Source of the DNA: Galbula dea
Taxonomy: Eukaryota > Chordata > Aves > Piciformes > Galbulidae
Reading direction: 5' to 3'
NCBI GenBank assembly: GCA_013399015.1
Contig: VWZX01009005.1
Coordinates: 2,378,716 to 2,442,715 of the forward strand
Length of the DNA: 64,000 bases
Shown: piece after piece, positions 57,861-64,000 of the stretch
How the letters are laid out: each line of letters opens with the position of its first letter
Position numbering within the stretch: the first letter of the stretch is position 1
Position numbers and translations under genes: made by a program
Notes under the pieces: model-generated
What the model was told of the DNA's origin: nothing
What the model saw: the letters and a program-made list of their open reading frames with translations, nothing else
Database searches by the model: none

Positions 57861-60800
57861 GAATGAACACAGTTCCTAATGATTACTTAGGAAACAATGC
57901 TGTTACCTGAGTAAGAAATGGGTTTTTTTCAGTTGTGGCAGCACTTAAAAAACATGTAATTAGTGAAAAAGGAAGAAAAAGGATAGTTTCATGATTAAGG
58001 CCTCATACTTAAGAATGACAGTAAATGCAACATTAAAAATGTAAGTACCTGGCAAACACTGGCCAGTGTCCACTGAATGGGCTTAATAGAATAATGGTAC
58101 ATAATCAGGAAATCTTGATATTGCTCTCAGCATAAGAATTATACAAAAGAGGCTGAGCTGGCTCACTTAGATTGTTTTCCTAACTTTTGAACAGTCATAA
58201 TAGAAGCCTTTCTGATAATCCTCTAATCGTGTGTTTGGAGAGTTATATACATGTAGCTGCAGTGAACTTTTCAAGAGCAGACCATGTGTTTATAATCTAT
58301 CATATAAAGAAAAAGAAATTCTCATATGGAAAGTCCACTATTAATCTACTGACATTAAGATTTTAATCTCCCCCTTCCAACTCTAAAAAATAAATAAGAG
58401 GTTACTAAAGTTTCGTTCTGTTACAGAAGACTTGGATGCAAACAAGATGTATCAATAAAATGGTTTAGTTCAGGATTTCAGTCTTCTGGAATTTTTAAGT
58501 TGAGCATGAAGCTGTAGTAATAGAATACCACTAGAAACAAAATGCCACAGAAGTATAAATAAGTCAATAAGAAAAATGCCATCTTGAGTTAACAGATAAA
58601 AGTTTATTCACATTTATTCATTAACAAGGAATGCCATAAAAAGGAAAACCAGTTTTCTGAAAAGGAGAGTTTATTCCCTCTGCAAACAGTGGAGGCACTG
58701 TCTTAAGGACCTTTCCTTATCCACACTTACAGATATATACTATCTGTGCTAATAACACCACAATTTGCTCCAAGTTTCTGTACTCTCTAGGTGTATGGTT
58801 GGGGTTCTGCTGCCCCCACTGACAGGAATTTTAGAGGGCTTGTTTTTATTTCTACAAGCAACTGATAATGTCAAAGTTATTTTTGAAATGAAATAATCTC
58901 ATTTCTGTGGCTTGTAAGAATAATTTAATTTGAGATGATGTATGAATGTGGCCTCTGGTTTTAGCTCTCATTGTGTTCTTTGCATAGCTTATTGCATGTA
59001 GTTTTATTATACTGTTTGTTTTGTGACTGTATCTGCAAAGTTCTCTGTTCCAAACACAGTTTTACCTGGTTGCCTCTATATATCAAGTATCTCTACCTGC
59101 TTAGGCTTCTCTGGTTGATGTCTTCTCTTAACAATATACAATTCTCATCCTTGTTTCTTTCCTGCTTTCTTTTCTATGAATCACATATTTGCAAATTGAA
59201 AATCCAAAATATGAGCTTGGCATCTGACAATCTTGCAAACTCATACTGTGACCTAAGATTTCTCCATAACCTGTGACCTGTGGATTTCTCCATTTTGGTT
59301 GTGTATTCTCATTAGCAATGAAAGGTTCTGCTGACCTCTTTAGATGCTGCTGATCCTGCTTGTGAATTCTCTATGGGCAAGAAAGTTTATATTCATTTCT
59401 TAACTAGAGAAGCCATGTAGAGTGTTTGACAATGGCCTCACTGTGTTTCTCTGTGCTCTGGAAGACATCTTCAGGAGAAGATCTTACTGAAAGTTTGCTT
59501 CAGTAAAGAGAAAAATAGGTTTTGGGTTGGAGTGAGTGAGCCAGAGCTGTTCTGTGAGACTGAAAGCTAAGTGTCTGAAAAGCATAACCCAGATCCTGAA
59601 TCCCAGTCTAAAGACAGCTGCCACCCCAGGCTGTGTGCAGTTTTTCCTGTACCTGTCACTGTGGAGTAGAGACATCTTAGTTGCAGCCATCTTTCCATGG
59701 AGGTTGGTGATCTCACAGGGGTTTTTTTAGCCAGTAGTTCTACACCTTCTAAATACTTTCTTCTCCATCTCTCCATGGTGCTTCTGACTTGCCCAGTGCA
59801 GTGGATTTTGTAGCATTGGATGACATCAAGGAAAGAAGAAAGAAAGAAAATATGGAAATAGCAATGCTCCTTTCTTCTCCCATGTCTCTGTCCACATTAA
59901 TTTTTCTGAAGCAAGAAGCAACACCTTTTAGTACAATAGGTTTTAAATTTGATCAAGAAAACTCAAATTGCTTCAGAATTAGATGTGTGTATGGATTGAA
60001 TGTGTTTCACCTAGAAATTACAGTCTAGTGCAGTGGTCATGATGATTTAAAGAAAAAATATCACTGTCTAACTTAAGTGTTAATGTGTTTGTCTTTATTG
60101 CTATCACTTCCTAACTCACTCAAAGTTTAGCAGACTTTTACTGTCAAAGTGAAAATCCAGGGTTTAAGATTCTTCTTCTCATTATTATTAGACAAGTATT
60201 GGTTTTGCAGATTTTTCCTTGTGACTATATTTTCTTAGTGTTGACTGACCAAAAATTGCTATATTCATTTTGAGTAGGTAAAGTGAATCATGTCCTGCTT
60301 TTGACTCTAACCACATGTCCCCCTTTAAAAGTGGGAATACTGAAGCTTTTACAGCATGAGGGTTTTGTTTGCTTGTTGTTGTTGCTCTCTTTATTCCTTC
60401 CTAAGCCTGCTCTCCCTTCTTATATGTCTGTCTCCCTGATTTGCTGAGCTAACATTTTATAAAATAGATGACTGTCAATTGCAAATGTATTTAGGCATGC
60501 AACATGTTTTGCAAGAGCTTGCAAAAATGTGGGATTGAATGCCTAATTTAAGTACACAGTGACAGGATAGTTGGTAGAAGTTGGGCTGATAATATGCAAA
60601 AACCACCTGCCGAGTGCATTGCAGACTGAGCATGAAAATTCTGGGTTTTATACAGATTCTAAGGAAATTTTAGCTTTTTGTGTTTTGGTTTTTTGAAAGA
60701 GTTTTTATATTGTAGCATCTGAACTTTCATTTGCACTGCTAACCCACAGAGATATTTGATAGTAACAAATATAAGACCTAAAAGTATAGAAAATAAACTT

Positions 60801-63800
60801 TAAGTAATCTGGCCCTTTAGCTGATGAAAAGGAACTATAGTTAAGGTACATAACAACCAACTAAAATCTCAAAGACAAATTTTAGGTATGGAAAGATAAA
60901 ATCCTTTTGACCTATTTTTAAATCAAAGAATTTAAACTTTGCTATTTAACTCCATCCTTTACTGGAGTCCTTAAAGTTAGAATATTGTTGTTATTTTTTT
61001 GTTAAGGGGCATTTTACTGTTGTTTAGCCTTCTGTTGATGAACACAAAGCTTATCTGCTTACTAATGTATATCTGAATCTAAGTATTTTTTCATGTCATA
61101 AGTGAGGAATATTAACTGGGGTAGCAAGCTCTTGGTAATATGTTACTTCTACAGTAATCATTTTTTGTTTGTTTGCTTTTCCAAACAGCACTATTTTAGC
61201 GATAAAGCAGCAGAACAAGGCATAAACAGTTTCTCATCCATATTGTTAAAAGTATGGTAGGATAACAGATAACAAGAGTGAAAAGTAAATATTATGCTTA
61301 ATCTTTATCCTCGAGCATAAAGTTACAACATTCACAAACTGGCAGCCACCACTTCTTGGCTACACTAATTCCCATAACATGTGACCAAATTGCACCTAGA
61401 AATATATGACAAACAGAATTTTGAAACTCTAGGTATCTCCTTTACAGACTGAGAATCTTCAGTGGTGAAAATAACCAGTTTGTTTACAGAGGGGATTCCA
61501 GGTTTGATTAGGATAGGAGACAAGTGTGCTGAAAATTAAAATTTATGATTGATAATCTATGATAAAATTTGGGTTCTGTTAAATCATTGTGTGTCATCAG
61601 AACAGACATGCTGTTAGAGAGCCAGAGCTGGGTCTTAGGTTTTGCAGGTCGATTTTCTTTTTGTAAGTGTTAAGTAGAAATGTTTGATCTCCTACTGTAC
61701 CAAAATGGCCTCACTACTTGCTGTAGTCCCTGTTTCCACTCTTACAATTGCTATTGCTAGGCAGAAGTCACTTGTAGATTTACCTTTAAAAAGACAAAAA
61801 ACAAGCAAACCACACCCACTAAACTCCTCACTCATAAGAGCACAGTATCATTCTGTTATATCTGTAAGAAAAGCATATACATGTGAAAAATATGGTAGGT
61901 CCAGCTGTGATTGCTAGTTTTACCTTTGGAATACACTTGAATCTGCAGAAAAAGATCTGTTCTCACAATGCATAGTGGGAAGGTGACTGTATTACTGCCC
62001 TGATCCTGCCTCTAAACATCTGGCTCGGAACTTTGAAGTTTCTGCATCCTCTCTGCAACAGTTACAAGCAGTAAGCCTTTGTACACTGGAGTTTCCTGCA
62101 TGTGACCTTTTGTAATGTACATTAGTTTCTCTTTACCAGTGAGAGCCTTGGGATAATTTTGCTTAATGCTGGCAGTCAAAATCAGAACCAGAGAGCAAGA
62201 ATCATTGCAAAATTCCATGCATTAACTAAATATTATTCTAAGGAAAGGGAATCTTCATACTTTTGTTTTGGGGTTCTCATCAAAAGTCTCTTGTGTTACC
62301 TTTCTCTGAATATATCTTTGACTGTTTCTGCTTCTGTTAAATAATAGAGAACAAATTTGGCATGTGGCTTTGTTTACTGCCTCACAATGAGGACCTCTCA
62401 ACAATTAGAAAGTTTGTCCTAGACTTCAGGCTGCAGATAACATCTCTAGCTTCCTTTTTATTTATTTTTTTTTTAAATTTGTTTAAAGCAGAGTTCCAAA
62501 ATCCAAACTAAAAAAAGGAGCTGTGTATTGTGTCTGAGGCGTTAGATCTTGTAGAGATTGGATTTATCAAACTTTTTGTTGTTCCACCTTTAAATGGCGT
62601 CAGTAGTCTGTAGCCTGTAGGCCCAGACTGTGCAGCTGATTTGTTTTATTGTTTCATTTTTGAATGTGGGAGTTGCTTTAGGCATTTATGCTAATATTCA
62701 TATTTTCTGAATTAGTGTTCTATTGTTACAACCATTCTATTGGAGGAAACTATAGCATTCATGCTGTTGACTGAAATGGGAATTAAATGCGTGATAGAAA
62801 TTAGTATAAATGTTGACATAAACCCTACATTTTAAAGAAAGCCAGACAAAACTGGTAGCTGCTACATAAAAATTCTTTATCTGTTGCTGTTCTGCACCCT
62901 TTCACCTGACAGTCATGCTCTTCAGTACTCTTTTAAGGTCACTATGGTTCAGAATTTTAGCAGCAAAGACATCCTCTTCTTCATGGAGACAGTCAGCTTC
63001 CCCTTCCCCACATCCCAATCACTGGCTAATATGGCACTCAGTTAATAACTATTTTCCTATCCATCAGTTCACTTTCAAAAAGAGCAGCTTCTTTTTCCTG
63101 CTAACTTTTAGGCCACATTCCTTTTAAACACAGGACTCAAAGGGATTTACCAAATCTAGTTCTGATTCTGTATTCTCTAAATCTGCTCTTGTAGTATTGA
63201 TGGAAATCACACCCCCTAAGAAATTATGTTCTAGCTTGCATTTATTTCTCTAATGTTGGTCCTTTTGCTATATTCATAGAGCTGATCTTGACAGCTCTCT
63301 GAGCTGAACTGTGAGTGATTTCAGTTTGAAACAAATATAGTAGTATATGGGTGCTGACACCATTAGAAACAGGAGAGCCCCAAGAACAGACTCCACCTCA
63401 TCCTTGTTCTTTAGGTCTCCAAGAGAGGACAGTGTAGTTCTGCTTCCTTTGGAAAGGTCAAGTTCTGGATTCTTCCTTTGTCCTGGGTACATTCACACCT
63501 GAATGCAGTTGTAAAACTGTTCTATGGAACACCATTTAAAGCTATTTTTCTTCTTTTGTTTTGTTTCACTCTTGATTAGCATAGTAGCCTGCATAGGTTC
63601 CATTTCTACTTCTTTTTTGCAGACTGAGTGTCAAGAAACCTACAGGTTTAGTCCAGATGAGCTCTTGCCACCTTGAGGGACTATTATTTCCTTGTAGGAC
63701 ATTTGGAATGGATTTGAATTAGTTTTTCTTAATTCACTGGTTTTGTCAGCTTTGGGTAGTTTTCTTGCTCACAATAAAGGCAAGAAGACTCCTGTGTATT

Positions 63801-64000
63801 GATGGCAGCAGCAAACTTCAGTTTTTCTATTATTGTGAGATGTTTCAGACTTGAGCAAAAGCTCAAGATGGGGCCTGGAATCAACAGTTTCCCCAACATC
63901 TGCCATACCAAATTCAGTTTTGTCAGTCTTGGAGTGGAAAACTTAAAGGAGAGTTTTTGCACTTCTTTTATGTAACATACTACATTGTTTCTTTGTGATG

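Larger units (their letters stand above)
53849..64000 (+). other. FMN2: FMN2 intron after the sixth coding exon (incomplete)
   Basis: From GTGAGT at 53849 to the end of the window I found no sequence resembling the next FH2 segment (expected to begin near VVKLLSNKR in this family). The intron is therefore at least 10.1 kb. It holds a 2 x 60-bp duplication at 57241-57360 and a possible CR1 tail remnant at about 57836-57860. The rest is AT-rich sequence with only short chance reading frames. Confidence 0.82.

Overview
This is a vertebrate, almost certainly avian, genomic window of about 38-40% GC. It holds the 5' half of one large intron-rich gene on the + strand, the formin-2 gene (FMN2). The bird assignment rests on many 5'-truncated CR1 retroposons, several ending in the short ATTCTRTG-type tail typical of bird CR1. 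It also rests on a formin-2 protein that is clearly homologous to the mammalian one but diverged in its linkers. There are no prokaryotic features, operons, CRISPR arrays or tRNA/rRNA genes.

Layout. Positions 1-11195 are upstream sequence (intergenic, or an intron of the 5' UTR). I see no supported gene there, only one CR1 copy and a GC-richer patch near 7.1-7.7 kb. The first coding exon lies at about 11196-13198, with the conserved formin-2 start (MGNQ...) at 11632. Further coding exons are at 26631-26797, 33704-33851, 37550-37611, 51034-52589 (the giant proline-rich FH1 exon) and 53704-53848 (start of FH2). All five complete introns have GT-AG ends, and the exon phases join without a frameshift: 3645 coding bases, 1215 codons. 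The window ends inside the next intron, so most of the FH2 actin-assembly domain and the C-terminal tail lie beyond 64000.

How the parts work together. The N-terminal exon encodes a potentially myristoylated, basic, serine-rich regulatory region. Exons 2-4 encode a conserved linker. Exon 5 starts with a coiled coil and continues into about 230 residues of profilin-binding polyproline repeats (FH1). The end of exon 5 and exon 6 encode the lasso/linker start of FH2. In formins, FH1 delivers profilin-actin to the FH2 dimer at the filament barbed end.

The introns hold CR1 fragments in both orientations, including two tail-to-tail inverted pairs. They also hold a decayed antisense endogenous-retrovirus integrase remnant (46.85-47.83 kb), a 3 x 50 bp tandem repeat just before exon 6, and a 2 x 60 bp duplication in the last intron.

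Most notable for follow-up: (i) an uninterrupted 126-codon in-frame extension upstream of the canonical FMN2 start, with its own ATG and splice-acceptor-like sequences before it, which would give an isoform without an N-terminal myristoylation signal; (ii) a nearly homogenised 42/33-bp minisatellite inside the FH1 coding exon. I found no convincing wholly new system in this window.
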